Assembly (NCBI GenBank): GCA_964386865.1
Contig: CAYLUN010000001.1
Location: forward strand, 150,911 to 214,910
Reading direction: 5' to 3'
Source: CAYLUN01 sp964386865
GTDB taxonomy: Bacteria; Verrucomicrobiota; Kiritimatiellia; RFP12; UBA1067
Length of the DNA: 64,000 bases
Part shown: piece after piece, positions 55,301 through 64,000 of the stretch
How positions within the stretch are numbered: the stretch's first letter is position 1
Layout: every line of letters begins with the position of its first letter
Notes under the pieces: model-generated
The model's input: the letters and a program-made list of their open reading frames with translations, nothing else
Told to the model about the DNA's origin: nothing
Databases searched by the model: none
Made by a program: the position numbers and the translations under genes

Positions 55301-57424
55301 AACGGCACGCTGTATGCAAAGTATGCGGGCTCCTTGCCCGGCTACGATTCCGGAAAGGTCACCTTGGCGGGCGGCGCGACGCTGGCCATCTCCTCCGGCG
55401 ACGGACAGACGGGGTGGAGCGGCGATCAACTCCAGGCTCTCCATGACACCTCCGCATTCCTCACCAACACCGCCTTGCTCAGCGTGGACGCCGCGCTGAA
55501 CGACCTCGCTTGCCCCGGCAACCTGACAAAGCCATTCGCGCTGCTCAAGCAGGGCAACAGAACCCTGACGCTCGCGGGCAACAGCACCTTCTCGGGCGCG
55601 GTGACGGTCAGCGGCGGCTCGCTGGTGTTTGGCAACGCCCACACAACCTCGGTGGGCGCGGTCACCATCAACGGAGGCTCGCTGACGTTCGGAGATGGGA
55701 GCACCAACATCGTTGCCGGCGCGGTCACCGTCAAAGGCGGCGCAGTCGGCGCAACTTTGAATATGAGCGGCGCGGTCAGCCTCCGGACCAGCTCCGACAA
55801 CTTGGCGGTCGCCACCTCCGCGAATGATCGCAGCATCGTCCGCTCCACGGCCAACCTAGCCTGCTACGCCGTCCGGATGTCCGAAGGTGCAACGCCCATG
55901 GCCTCGGCCTTCTACAACGACGGCGGCAACATCGTCTCGACCCGGCTGCTGCTCGCCCTCACCGCAGGAGCGGGCAACTACTCGTATTACCGCCACAACG
56001 GCGGAGTCGCCGCGATCAGCGAGTTCCTCGAAGTTGGCACGTACGGCATTGGCGTCATGGACGTACTGTCCGGAACCATCGCGCCGAACGGAACTGCCTA
56101 TGCCAGCATCAGCCGTCGGGCGGGCAGCATCGGCGTTCTGAACGTGTTCGGCGGCACCGTCCACGCGCCCAGCAACGGCAACGCGTTTGAAATGAGCCGG
56201 AGCGTCGACGGTGCCAACCCGAACGCCTGTCTCAACGTCTTCGGCTCGGGCGTGTTGAACGCGGCAACCGGCACCGGAACGACAAAGACCTTCAACATGA
56301 ACGTCGGCACAAACGACAGCTGCCTCTCGGTCATTAACCTGATCGACGGCGGCACGCTCATCGCCAACAAGATCGGCTATTCGAAGCTGGGCGACCGGCG
56401 CGTCAACTTCGACGGCGGCGTATTAATGGCGGCGCCCGGCACCACGGTCGGAGCGACCTTCCTGCAGGGGCTCACCGCCGCGGCTGTCTACCCCGGCGGC
56501 GCGACCATCGACACAACCAACGCCAACATCACCGTCAACCAGTCGCTGCTTGCGCCTACCGGCTACGGCATTTCGAGCATCACGCTTCTGTCCGGTGGCG
56601 CCGGGTACATCGGCCGCCCCGCCGTCGTGCTCAGCGGCGGCGCGGGCACCGGCGCAACCGCCATCGCTTCGGTGAACCTCAGCGAGGGCAGCCCGACTTT
56701 CGGCCGCGTGACCGGCTTCACGGTGACTTGCCCCGGAACCGGCTACCTGCCCGGAGATGCGGTGACCGTCGCCCTGCGGGGCGGCGGATACACGAACGCG
56801 CAGGCATACGCCGTTGCGGTCTTGAGCCCGAACGCGTCCTCCGGCGGCCTCTCCAAGCTGGGCTCGGGAACGCTCACGCTAGGCGGCGACAACACCTATG
56901 GCGGCGCCACCACGCTCAGCGCAGGCACGCTGCGCCTGGCGCACGCGCAGGCGCTGCCCACGGGCACCCAGGTTACGCTGGCAGGCGGCACGCTCGATCT
57001 GAACGGACTGACAGTCACGAACACCCTGAACACCGCGGGCGCCATCAGCGGGACGCTCTCCAACGGCGTCTTCCAGACCGTCCTCTCGCCTGCCGGCGAG
57101 CATGTGATCGGCTCTCAGACGTTCAGCGTCGCAACCCCGTCCGCCGCGCTCCGCGCAACCTACCACATAGACGTAGCGGCCGACGGTTCCAGCGACCTTC
57201 TGGCCGTTCAGGGAGACATCAACCTGTCGAACATCGCCCTGAACATCGTGGACACCGATGGGCTGGACCGTCTCAGGCAGTACCCGATCCTCACGTGCAC
57301 GGGAACGCGGACGGGCACATTCAGCTCAGCCAACTTTCCAGATACGCGCTGGGGGGTGTTTCACGCCGCAAACGGCGACACGCGCCTGATCTTCTCAGAC
57401 GGCCTCCTCCTTATTCTGCGGTAG
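49379..57424 (+). CDS. Giant secreted PATR protein 2
   Basis: A 2,681-residue exported paralogue of protein 1. The ATG at 49379 has GAGG five bases upstream; the hydrophobic N-terminus is LVLVAAMAASVGQLAYSANG. The entry module is AFWTNNVNWSASPSPAGN then IVFDTASVAAYTLGSNG. About eleven PATR units are present (GTGMWTLSTNNTYTGATTV, GSGSLTLSGANRFLGG, GAGNVVLNGTNTYTGPTVI, GSGTLTLGGDNTYGGATTL). Long interior blocks are shared with protein 1, for example VWNIGTNAVAGASKVMMNGA, and the C-terminal GYIGRPAVVLSGGAGTGATA module and RLRQYPILTCTGTRTGTF tail match position for position. Like protein 1 it lacks a recognisable anchor. Tandem duplication and divergence explain the arrangement. Confidence 0.92.
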   Translation: MKHAFLRSDHLVLVAAMAASVGQLAYSANGTWNSSAPGSNAFWTNNVNWSASPSPAGNQTATFNNSGNGRTTVDLTGLAFGVSNIVFDTASVAAYTLGSNGVNQQALVFTNSSNLRMSASSVNGQRVDALVLLGHDRATSSHTFRNDQPYGALTLAGNITATSSVGTAGTKTLTVAGIGTVTVSGDISPGSASAVTLTDTSLGSVLVTGSNRVTTVNANGGPLFLTGTNRIDTVNVNAAGPLNLSGTNIVTTLNINGSGNSVINITAGALVFSNGGGPTLIASQDAVINGPGVIVLPTGPSTNPMGDNSSAAGKTFVINASLTGNAGLELWSGTGTFILNGINTFTENVMIGPACTLAVSKIGLARSADSNLGRGTNISFNASGSRLLYTGTGETSDRILNFKNSGIVDQSGEGNLKFVTPVTGVNTRTVTLQGSTAGTGEFSGALRNDLATLAINKAGTGMWTLSTNNTYTGATTVNGGTLALSGAYGAIASSASITLAAGATLLLSNAPGASNANRLGDAAAITLNGGTLRFDNAGGGASYSESAGAVAVSQSASTIAAAPAAAGQTSTLRLASLTRAAGASVDFSGAGLGLDDRNRIFITAQADGLIGAWATVNGTNFAAYSSAAGVYAAPGSAFTDIAARGDTIVDSAASAVRINTDGTVGPIQLSAATTRVASLLQNTATAATLDTAGKTFQTTSILVPSDKASVTVGSAANDGSLAPLAANGELALANDSVNALTINAVVADNGASPKLSKYGSGAATLAAANTFSGQVTVYGGSLILANSDALQNVTLSTTGTVFDSSVASHAFSVGNLSGTYDLPLSDNDGAPNAVALTVGGKNTDAVYGGALSGEGSLTKTGSGSLTLSGANRFLGGLTIQQGTVVASNAFALGIGGLVNNGLLFLPLTGATYYYSGISNSMSGAGTVNVWLATGSSTTYLNGDYSGFTGVWNIGTNAVAGASKVMMNGADNAAATVNILANGTVMCTGSGTHQASVNLYGGDIGEAYGQLRLENGAEWAGPVALKAPIAGGADAFLGCNGGLATISGTISDGGAGYTVDKIGGGTLYLPNTNTFSGPFWIKGGNVRVDTIGSVNSGASPLGNPTSEATATLKLGYGTTSGGLIYSGMGETTDRTLDLAGTSGGGTISHNGTNNLVFTGNVVSSVSGAKQLRLQGLTNALGTIAGVIQDTAFANAVNVYKDGFGVWTLSNTNLFTGQVEINQGSLIITTSDSLGVGVKSVRASNGTAGNPQLHLAAPVGESIILGSNFTFYTSNQTDGSIHNDSGDNVIAGNFSMTSGGGGTIIDSHADKITLSGYFTPDQSGRLLTLRGDGDGEIAGVVRDGGTTGMSVTRDRGAGTWTFSNTNAFTGTLNVNSGTVALDGQAGALASAVAIGQDATFTVNNNAFSNNADRLKDTRNITLSGGVLAYAHTGGATDYSEAAGALIVATGTNTLLTSQADEGQSSTLTFASLAQAAGLLNFVGPGLGEGARNKILFATPPPAGLIGLWARYNTNSYASYDSTLGVVAASLDTFTAIPAKGPYSVTNEAALVARITADGTEGPLALDGTPASSLKALLQDSAFASTIGMTNQTLQVSDIMIAPAGAALTLGTAADEGAITPLTAGGTVTLINQSGSTLTLNAPITNNTSASSVSKLGAGNVVLNGTNTYTGPTVIGEGPLEFGGGATQKLSGVISGNGALVKSGSGRLFLAAINSYMGQTTVKEGTLMVYTNSALGNTLNGTVIEAGATLDVGGNLGVNGLNLGAEVVTVSGSGVNGRGAIVNSSDFGQANALRFVTLAGDTTFGGESSAGRWDIRNTATPATLTMNEFDVTKVGSNYVGLTSINVLPGADSIITVAEGSLTLESATVMNGTLDNAVAVQSGATLDLYRLAAPPEWSLSLGDGARVYTRSSTGPTQNKWAGPATFSGLAIFEGANNTTNTIAGDISGAGSLVKIGSASGSLFLTSSNNTYNGSTAISNGTLYAKYAGSLPGYDSGKVTLAGGATLAISSGDGQTGWSGDQLQALHDTSAFLTNTALLSVDAALNDLACPGNLTKPFALLKQGNRTLTLAGNSTFSGAVTVSGGSLVFGNAHTTSVGAVTINGGSLTFGDGSTNIVAGAVTVKGGAVGATLNMSGAVSLRTSSDNLAVATSANDRSIVRSTANLACYAVRMSEGATPMASAFYNDGGNIVSTRLLLALTAGAGNYSYYRHNGGVAAISEFLEVGTYGIGVMDVLSGTIAPNGTAYASISRRAGSIGVLNVFGGTVHAPSNGNAFEMSRSVDGANPNACLNVFGSGVLNAATGTGTTKTFNMNVGTNDSCLSVINLIDGGTLIANKIGYSKLGDRRVNFDGGVLMAAPGTTVGATFLQGLTAAAVYPGGATIDTTNANITVNQSLLAPTGYGISSITLLSGGAGYIGRPAVVLSGGAGTGATAIASVNLSEGSPTFGRVTGFTVTCPGTGYLPGDAVTVALRGGGYTNAQAYAVAVLSPNASSGGLSKLGSGTLTLGGDNTYGGATTLSAGTLRLAHAQALPTGTQVTLAGGTLDLNGLTVTNTLNTAGAISGTLSNGVFQTVLSPAGEHVIGSQTFSVATPSAALRATYHIDVAADGSSDLLAVQGDINLSNIALNIVDTDGLDRLRQYPILTCTGTRTGTFSSANFPDTRWGVFHAANGDTRLIFSDGLLLILR

Positions 57425-57722
57425 CGGTTCACAGAGGCGCAGGTCGTCTGACGAGCAGGCCTTCCGCTCAGAGCCTACACGACTCGGGCGGCAAGGAATG
57501 TTTGTGTCCTATGCGGTTCGGTAGCCAGGCTTTCCCTCTCGGCCGTTCGGCGAGACCGTGCACACAGGGTGTCGCGCACATAAGCGAACATCTATGCGTA
57601 CCGGCCTCGCTTGCTTGGGCAATCCGACGCCAGACCCGCTCGTTCCGGTTCAGGACAACCGACCCAGAAGATCATTCTGCGCGCTCCAGCCATCCTTTGG
57701 AAAATATGACCTCGGATTGACA
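57425..57722. other. Non-coding gap between giant gene 2 and the insertion sequence
   Basis: About 300 bases without a supportable gene. I see no clear terminator, promoter or repeat in it. It presumably also held the upstream region of giant gene 3 before the IS inserted. Confidence 0.5.
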
Positions 57723-57732
57723 CCGACGGGGG
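57723..57732. repeat. Target-site duplication, left copy
   Basis: CCGACGGGGG, repeated at 59655-59664 on the other side of the IS. A 10-bp duplication fits the 8-10 bp usual for the ISAs1 family. Confidence 0.85.
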
Positions 57733-59654
57733 CAGGGCGTTTCTATTTGAACGGTTTTCGCGCGGTGAGCAGGCGCAGCGCGGAAGACCTGTCTTCGACG
57801 CAGGCGGTGACGAAGTCGCCGAGGTGCCCGTCTTTCGTGCGGGAGTTGAAGAACAGCAGTGCGGCGCGGGCGACAGCGAGGTTGCCGACGACGCTGGCGT
57901 TGCGGCTTCGGGTCTTGTCCTCGAGCAGCGCGCAGTCGCGGCGGTTGTGGTCGCGCGACTCGATGCCCCAATGGTCGCGGACGTGGGTTGCCCACTGGAG
58001 TGCGGTGCGGGCGCGGGCGTCGAGCGTGCAGAGGTGCCAGACGGTTTCGCTGGAGGTCGCGCCGGTTTTGATGACCGTGCGCGTCCTCTCCGTCTTGAGC
58101 AACGTCCACGCGCCGAAGAGGCCGGCCTCGGCGGGTTCGCAGAGCGCGTAGACGGACGTGCGGCGTGTCTCGATCCGGCCGTGCCCCTTCTCCGTCACCG
58201 CGACGCCGGCAAAAGGGGGGCGCGTCCGGCCGCGACGCTCTCGCACGCGGCCAGGACGCCCTTTTGGTTGCCCTTGACCTGGACGAGGGCCTCGCCGCCC
58301 GATAGGGTGATCTCGCGGACGGTCTCCTGCTGGCAGTGCAGCGCGTCGGCGGAGACCAGGGCGTTCGAGAGGTCGGCGCCGCGGACGAGGCCGCGGCCGA
58401 CCGCCAGTTCGCACCTGTCGCCTTCGCCCTCCTTCTGCGAGGCGGCGGCCATCGCGACGGGCACGCCGGTCCGGGCGTCCGCCAGCGAGACGAGCCCGGC
58501 GACGTCGCGGATGAACTTGCCGTCGAGCGCGAGCTGGCGAGGGAGCCGGCCTTCGTGCGCCCGTATCCAGGCTCCGAGGACGGCCGCGAAGCCGTCCGGG
58601 TCGAGCTGCCTGAGCAGGCTGTAGAACGCGGTGTAGCCGGGCGTTTTGCGGTAGTTGCCGCCGCCCTTGCGGTCGAAGCGCGGCAGGCCGAGCGCGACGC
58701 GCTGCCGCTGCGTGAGCTTCCCGCAGTGCTTGACGATCGGCTTGAGGTCCCTGTGCCCCGCCATCACGCCCAGGACCAGCAGCGTGAGCATCGCGCCGAT
58801 GTGGAACACCCGGTTGCTTCCGCGCGGGTCGCGCGCGCGGCAGAGCGCGTCGTACAGGGACTCGACGAGCGGCTCCGGCAGCGGCAGCACGCCGTAGGCG
58901 TCGCTGTCCGAGCCCCGACGGCACTCCGGCGGAAGCTCCGCCGAGCGCAGCGCCGCGCAGGCGTCCGGCCGCAGGGGCCTGACCCAGAGCGCCTTGGGCC
59001 GCCCGTTGGGCACGTAGTAGTCCGCCGTCTGGCGCGAGCGCGAGTACCCCTTGGTCATCCCCAGCGGCGTCCAGCCCGCCGCCCGGTAGCACGTCCCTGC
59101 GGACGCCTCCCGGTCGCAGAAGGTCTCCGCGAGCAGCGGCTCGTACCCGAAGCCCGCACGCCACAGCGCCGGCAGCTCCCGCGCCGCCAGCCCGAGGACC
59201 TGCGAGGCCAGGTTCGGCCGCTCGCCGCGCTTCGCCAGCAGCGTGAAGCGCCGGTTCTGCACGACCAGCTTCTGCCGCCGCGCCCGCAGCGACGCCGTCC
59301 AGCCGATATGCGCGTCCCGGTCCTTGAGGCGGTAGCAGGCAGACCCCCAGACCATCAGCGCGACCCACTCGCCGTCCTCCTCAGCCACCAGCCTCAGCGT
59401 GTCCCCGGCCGAGCGCGTCTCGCCCATGTAGTGGTACTCGCCCTCCAGCTTCGTGAACCGCTTCAACTCGCCGCCGCGAATCTTCCTCATCGTCAGCATC
59501 TTGCGAAGCCCCTTTACGTACTGCCGCCTGCGGCCGCGCCCTCCGCGGCTCTTTCACGGCGCAGTCTATTTAAGCAGAAAGGGGCGCTGTCGTCTAGTCC
59601 AAAGTCATCGCCAAGAAAACAAAGCGCGAAAACCGTTCACTTAGAAACGCCCTG
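57733..59654 (-). mobile_element. Complete ISAs1-type insertion sequence with DruA-like transposase domain
   Basis: A 1,922-bp element. The terminal inverted repeats are 57733-57763 and 59624-59654, 31 bases with two mismatches, beginning CAGGGCGTTTCTA. A 10-bp direct repeat flanks it. It encodes one transposase split by a -1 frame change. It is longer than typical ISAs1 members (about 1.2-1.5 kb) because of the extra N-terminal domain. It sits between the second and third giant PATR genes, 91 bases before the start of the third. Confidence 0.93.
57743..59499 (-). CDS. ISAs1-family transposase with N-terminal DUF4338/DruA-like domain, frame change inside
   Basis: The first frame runs from ATG 59499 to a stop at 58195 (434 codons); the second continues the family to 57743. 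Full length after joining is about 585 residues. Residues 1-190 match DUF4338/DruA: WVALMVWGSACYRLKDRD, HIGWTASLRARRQKLVVQNR, NLASQVLGLAARELP, ETFCDREASAGTCYRAAGW. The rest is ISAs1 DDE: RKTPGYTAFYSLLRQLD, LALDGKFIRD (first Asp), LVSADALHCQQETV (second Asp), VQVKGNQKGVL, then after the shift VTEKGHGRIETRRT (Glu region) and DHWGIESRDHNRRDCALLED. The shift lies at a run of six C then four T on the coding strand (58211-58220). It may be programmed slippage, a decay mutation or a base-call error. The first frame alone lacks the third catalytic residue. Confidence 0.85.
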
Positions 59655-59664
59655 CCGACGGGGG
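59655..59664. repeat. Target-site duplication, right copy
   Basis: CCGACGGGGG, identical to 57723-57732. Confidence 0.85.
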
Positions 59665-59745
59665 TATTCAATATAGTATTCAACTTGTGTATTGTATAGG
59701 CCAGATGGCGATGTGTTATCGGTCACTTGTAAAGCGAGGCAACTC

Positions 59746-62700
59746 ATGAGCGGCACTTCCTTTTCGTTTCGTCTATTCGCCTGCACAACGGCGATCACCC
59801 TGCTGACAGTCGGGCCGGTCAATGCCGCGAGCGGCACGTGGAGCGGGGCGGCAGACGCCTTCTGGACGAACAGCTTGAACTGGAGCGCCGCCCCCTATCC
59901 GTCTGGAGGCGACACGGCCGTCTTCAGCAACGCGAGTGCCTTCGCCTCGCTCGACGTCGCCGGCCTCGCTGGCATCCTCAACATCACGTTCGACACCGCC
60001 AGCGTGGCCGCCTACACCATCGGCACGGGCGCGGCCAACAGCCAGACCACCATCCTGCGCGACAACGGCGAGATCAAGCTCGGCAGCGCGGCAGGTGCCA
60101 GCCAAACCTTCAACAGCAACGTGCGGCTCGGCCCCGACACCGCCAACGCCGGCTACAGCCTCCGCAACGACACCGCCAGCCAGACGTTAACCTTCAACAA
60201 CATCTCCGGCATGTCCGGCGGCGGCAAAGCCCTGAACATCAACGGCATCGGCCCTATCTCGGTGCTCGGCATCCTTGACAAGGGCGGCAGTACACTCGAC
60301 GTCTACGACAAGCTGAACAGCACACTGACGATCAACGGCAACAGCAGCATGCGCATCCTCCAGATCGAGGGCACGAACAGCGTCATCAATCTCGGCTCCG
60401 GCGCCACCATGACCGTCAGCAACGGTGGCGGCAGCACCATCATGGCCAGCCAGAACTGCACCATCAACGGGCCCGGCTCCATATAGATCAGCACAACCGG
60501 TGGCAACAACCACGGGGACAATGGTGTCGCGATCGGCAAGACCGTCACGGTCTACGCCAAGCTGACCGGCGCGACCGGCTTCGAATTCTGGCAGAACCCA
60601 CCCTACGTAACAGGCACCTTCGCGCTGCTGAACAACGCTAACGACTATTCCCTCAGCACGGTCATCAACGTGCCGGGCACGATCCAGTTCACCACGCTGG
60701 CCAACCGCGCCGTGGCGTGCGGCCTCGGCAAAGGCACCAACCTCGTGCTCAACGCGGTCGGCGCGCGGCTCCTCTATACCGGCACGGGCGACACCTCTGA
60801 CCGTGTGCTCGACCTGCAGACGGGCGGCATCATCGAGCAGGCAGGCACCGGCAGCCTGAAATTCACCTCGGCTACTCAATCGACGTCAGGCGGCGGCAAG
60901 ACCTTGATCCTGCAGGGTTCCAACACGGGCACGGGCGAGTTCAGCGGAGCGATCGTCAACGGCTCCGGCGTTGTCGCACTCACCAAAGACGGCAACGGCA
61001 CGTGGACGCTCTCCGCCTCCAACACCTACAGCGGCGTGACGCTCGTCAACAACGGCACGCTTGCTATTGCCGGCGCTCAGGGGTCCATTCTGCCCACCAG
61101 CGCGATCACCGTCACTGGCGGCGGCACGCTCCTGCTGAACAACACGGCTACGGCCAACAGTACCAACCGCCTGGCCAGCGCCACGGCCCTCACCCTCGCC
61201 AACGGTACGCTGAGTTTCGCCAACGACGCCGGCGCGGTCAACTTCTCCGAAGACGTCGGCGCGGTCATCATCACTGTGGGCGCCAACACCATCGCCACCT
61301 CCCAGGCCGGGAGCGGCCAGACCGCGACGCTGCGCCTGGCGGCGCTCAATCGCGGCGGCAGCGGCACGCTGAACTTCTCCGGCACCGACCTCGGTGCGAG
61401 CGACCGCAACCGCATCTTCATCGCCGGCCTCGGCGACGGGCCGCTCGGAACCTGGGCCACGATCAACGGCACCGCGCTCGCCGCCTACAGCAGCACGCTC
61501 GGCATTTATGCCTACGGGACGATCACCGCCGCCGGAATCGCCGCGCGCGGCCCGGATTCGGTGATCCCCAACGACGCCTTCGTGGACGCGCATATCGACT
61601 CGGACGGCGTCAGCGGTTCGATCAGGCTCGCCGGCGCGTGGTCGAACAGCGTCTTCGCGCTGTCGCAGGACACCAACGTGGCCGCGGTCGTCCAAACCCG
61701 CGACGGCCTGACCAACAAAACCTTCTTGGCCACCGCCATCCAGATCAGCGCCGGACAGTCCGACCTGACCATCGGCGAAAGCGCCGGCGACGGCGCCGTG
61801 GCGCCCTTGGGCGGCGTCCTGTCGCTTGACAACGCGAACGCGACCGCCACGCTCACCCTGAATGCCCCCGTCGTCAACAACGGGGCCGCCTCCGGAATCA
61901 CCAAGGGCGGTAACGGAACCGTCCGGCTCACCGGGCTGAACACCTACTCCGGCCAGACGGCGATCATCAGCGGCCCGCTCGTGTTCGCCAACAACGGCAC
62001 CACGCAGGCGCTCGCCGGCGCCGTCAGCGGCAACGGCTCGCTGGTCAAAGAGGGCACGGGGCGCCTCGGGCTCGCCGGCGCCAACTCGTACACGGGCCTG
62101 ACGACCGTCAGCGCCGGCACGCTCGCCGCGCTGACGAGTTCCGCCCTCGGCGCCTCCGGCGCGGGCACGGTCATCGCCGACGGCGCGACGCTCGACGTGT
62201 GCGGCCTGACCAACGGCTGGGCCATCAACTTGAATGCCGAACAGATCTACGTGAAAGGCGCCGGCGTAAACGGCCGCGGCGCCATCGTCAACTCGTTCAA
62301 CACCCCGCAGTACAACGCCCTGCGCCTCGTGACGCTCGAGGGCGACACGACCTTCGGCGGCGAACAGGCCAACGCACGCTGGGATATCCGCAACGCCAGC
62401 GGCGCGTCCACGTTCCTCATGAACGGCTTCACCCTCGCCAAGGTCGGAGCCAACTCGTTCGGCCTGACCGGCGTGAGCGTGACCCCCGGCGCGACAGGCG
62501 CGATCGACGTTAAGGAAGGCTGGTTCACCCTGGAGGTCGGCACCACCCTGGGAGGCGGCGCCGCCAACACGCTCACCATGCGGAGCGGAACGGTCTTCGA
62601 CCTCTACGACCTCTACGCGCCCCCAGCGTGGACGCTGGTCATGAAGGACAATTCGCGTTTCTACGCCCGCGTCGGCAACGCGACCAACCGCAACGTCTGG

Positions 62701-64000
62701 GCAGGCCCCGTCACCCTCGACGGACGTGCCGTGTTTGACGCGGCAGGCGCTTTCAGCGACGCGATCACGGGAACTATCGGCGGGCCGGGCTCCGTGGTCA
62801 AGACCACCGCCAACTCCACGACCTATTTCCTAAACACCAACAACCTCTACACCGGCACGACCACCATCAGCAACGGCACCTTGTACGCCAAGACCGCCGG
62901 TTCCCTGCCCGGTTACAACGACGGGCGCCTCACCGTCGTCGCGGGCGGAACGCTTGCGGCCCACACCCCCGACAGCGCCGGCAGCTTAGGCTGGACTGCG
63001 GAGAACATCCGCGATTTGAACGCGTCCTCCAGCTTCCTGGGTATGACCGCGTGGCTTTACCTCGACACGACCTTCTCCTCCCTGTACGTCCCGTACAATC
63101 TCCCCAAGCAGATGGGCCTCATCAAGCAGGGAACCAACACGCTGATGCTCTCCGGGGTGAACGCCTGCCGCGGCGACATGCGGGTCTATGGCGGCGACCT
63201 GGTCATTAACGGAACGGGCAACCACATGCTCGGCATGTTCCTCACCACCTTCGGAAACCTCACGCTCACGAACAACACCGCCATGTACGTCGACGTGACG
63301 AACCAGTCGGTCTACCTGAGCGATGCGGCCGGCAATATCAGCAAGACCCGGATCGGCGGCAAGACCGCCTTGTCCTCCATCCTGCCGCCCAAGAGCAACA
63401 CCTCTCTGCCCTATTTCACTATCGGACAGCGGGGAACGGCCACGCTCTATCTCCAGGACGACGCCTCAATCACCAACCGGCTCTACCTCGGCTACTATGG
63501 CGGCAGCGCCGGCGCGGTCTACCAGTCCGGCAACAGCGTCATGCATAACTGGGGCGGCGGTAGCACGGACGGCCGCATCGGCTACGGGGGATACGGCTAC
63601 TACGAGCTGAACAGCGGCACGTTCACCAACAACGGCTGGTTCCAGGTCGGTCACGGCGGAAACAACACCTATAACGGCATCGGCATTCTGAGGCAGACCG
63701 GCGGCGCCTTCAAGATGGGCAGCATCTATGATGGCCAGCTGGGCATCAGCCGCGGCGGCACCGGCCTGGTCTACACGGCGGGCGGCACCTTCGCCGCCTC
63801 CGCCGGCATCAATGTCGGCGAGGACGCCGACAACAACACGACGCGCGGCTTCGCCGAGTTCACGTTGGACGGCACGGCCAACGCTTACGCCGCTGGCAAC
63901 ATGTACCTGGCCAACCGGTCGAACATGTTCGCGACCGTCAACCTCAACGGCGGAACCCTCACCGCGAACCAGATCACGCGCGCCGTACGGCAAAACTCCA
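59746..64000 (+). pseudogene. Giant PATR protein 3, interrupted by one in-frame amber codon; runs off the window
   Basis: The start at 59746 has GAGG six bases upstream and a signal peptide (FRLFACTTAITLLTVGPVNA). The entry module SGTWSGAADAFWTNSLNWSA and ITFDTASVAAYTIGTGAANS matches the other two giants. Codon 247 (60484-60486) is TAG. The same frame then continues without any stop to 64000 and keeps matching the paralogues (ISTTGGNNHGDNGVAIGK, LLYTGTGDTSDRVLDL, VIPNDAFVDAHIDSDGV, INLNAEQIYVKGAGVNGRG, LYLGYYGGSAGAVYQ). TAG is an ordinary stop here: giant genes 1 and 2 and the GNAT gene all end in TAG. A nonsense mutation is therefore the simplest reading, with sequencing error or readthrough as alternatives. 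The C-terminus is outside the window. Confidence 0.85.

Noticed and set aside
41333..57424. CRISPR-like or tandem DNA repeat array
   Set aside because: The repetitiveness is at protein level (PATR units of variable length); no regular direct repeats with unique spacers are present.
59660..59700. Promoter for giant gene 3
   Set aside because: TTCAAT-N17-TATTGT can be read but is weak and lies across the IS junction; not listed as a feature.

Overview
The window is GC-rich, gene-dense bacterial chromosome. Three giant secreted proteins built from autotransporter-associated beta-strand (PATR) repeats, a lamin-tail/CotH protein, a DFGDAP/GEVED protein, a heparinase-like lyase and a DruA-domain ISAs1-type insertion sequence together suggest the PVC superphylum, most likely Kiritimatiellota or a close verrucomicrobial relative. 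This placement is inferred from gene content; no rRNA or tRNA gene is visible to confirm it.

Layout. (1) 1-7.3 kb, minus strand: a secreted DFGDAP/GEVED protein running off the left edge and a 1,824-residue exported lamin-tail/CotH/PATR protein, followed by a 135-bp inverted repeat. (2) 7.5-19 kb, minus strand: a propeller-type sensor histidine kinase downstream of a tightly packed cluster argF, pyrB, a WPLY-repeat protein, mlaE, mlaF, mlaD and dus, several of them overlapping by ATGA; then a sugar isomerase-like TIM barrel. (3) 19-21 kb, minus strand: the conserved rplU-rpmA-obgE operon. (4) 21.1-26.4 kb, plus strand: a small secreted protein from a probably leaderless mRNA, an O-antigen-ligase-like membrane protein, an OlsF-like double acyltransferase and recN. 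(5) 26.4-41 kb: mixed-strand housekeeping and metabolism (amidohydrolase, GNAT, cell-wall amidase, ST7/TPR-like protein, heparinase-like lyase, carboxyltransferase-biotin subunit, thioredoxin-like protein, DUF4432 epimerase, YgiQ radical SAM, RNase III). (6) 41.3-64 kb, plus strand: an array of three giant PATR paralogues (2,625 aa, 2,681 aa, and one running off the right edge), interrupted between the second and third by a complete IS.

Mobile DNA is the most distinctive content. Two identical 232-bp non-coding elements lie in opposite orientation 12.5 kb apart, each flanked by its own 9-bp target duplication. One sits exactly on the stop codon of a GNAT gene and restores it; the other sits just upstream of the promoter of the first giant gene and creates a false N-terminal extension. 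A 1,922-bp ISAs1-type element with 31-bp inverted ends and a 10-bp target duplication carries a transposase whose N-terminus resembles DruA of Druantia and whose C-terminal part is in a -1 frame. The third giant gene, just beyond this IS, carries one in-frame amber codon in an otherwise open frame.

Functionally the window leans toward envelope and surface biology: Mla-type lipid transport, possible aminolipid synthesis, glycan polymer ligation or export, peptidoglycan hydrolysis, and very large secreted beta-helical proteins. Start sites were chosen from Shine-Dalgarno sequences and signal peptides and are often shorter than the longest open frame. All family assignments come from motifs read by eye.
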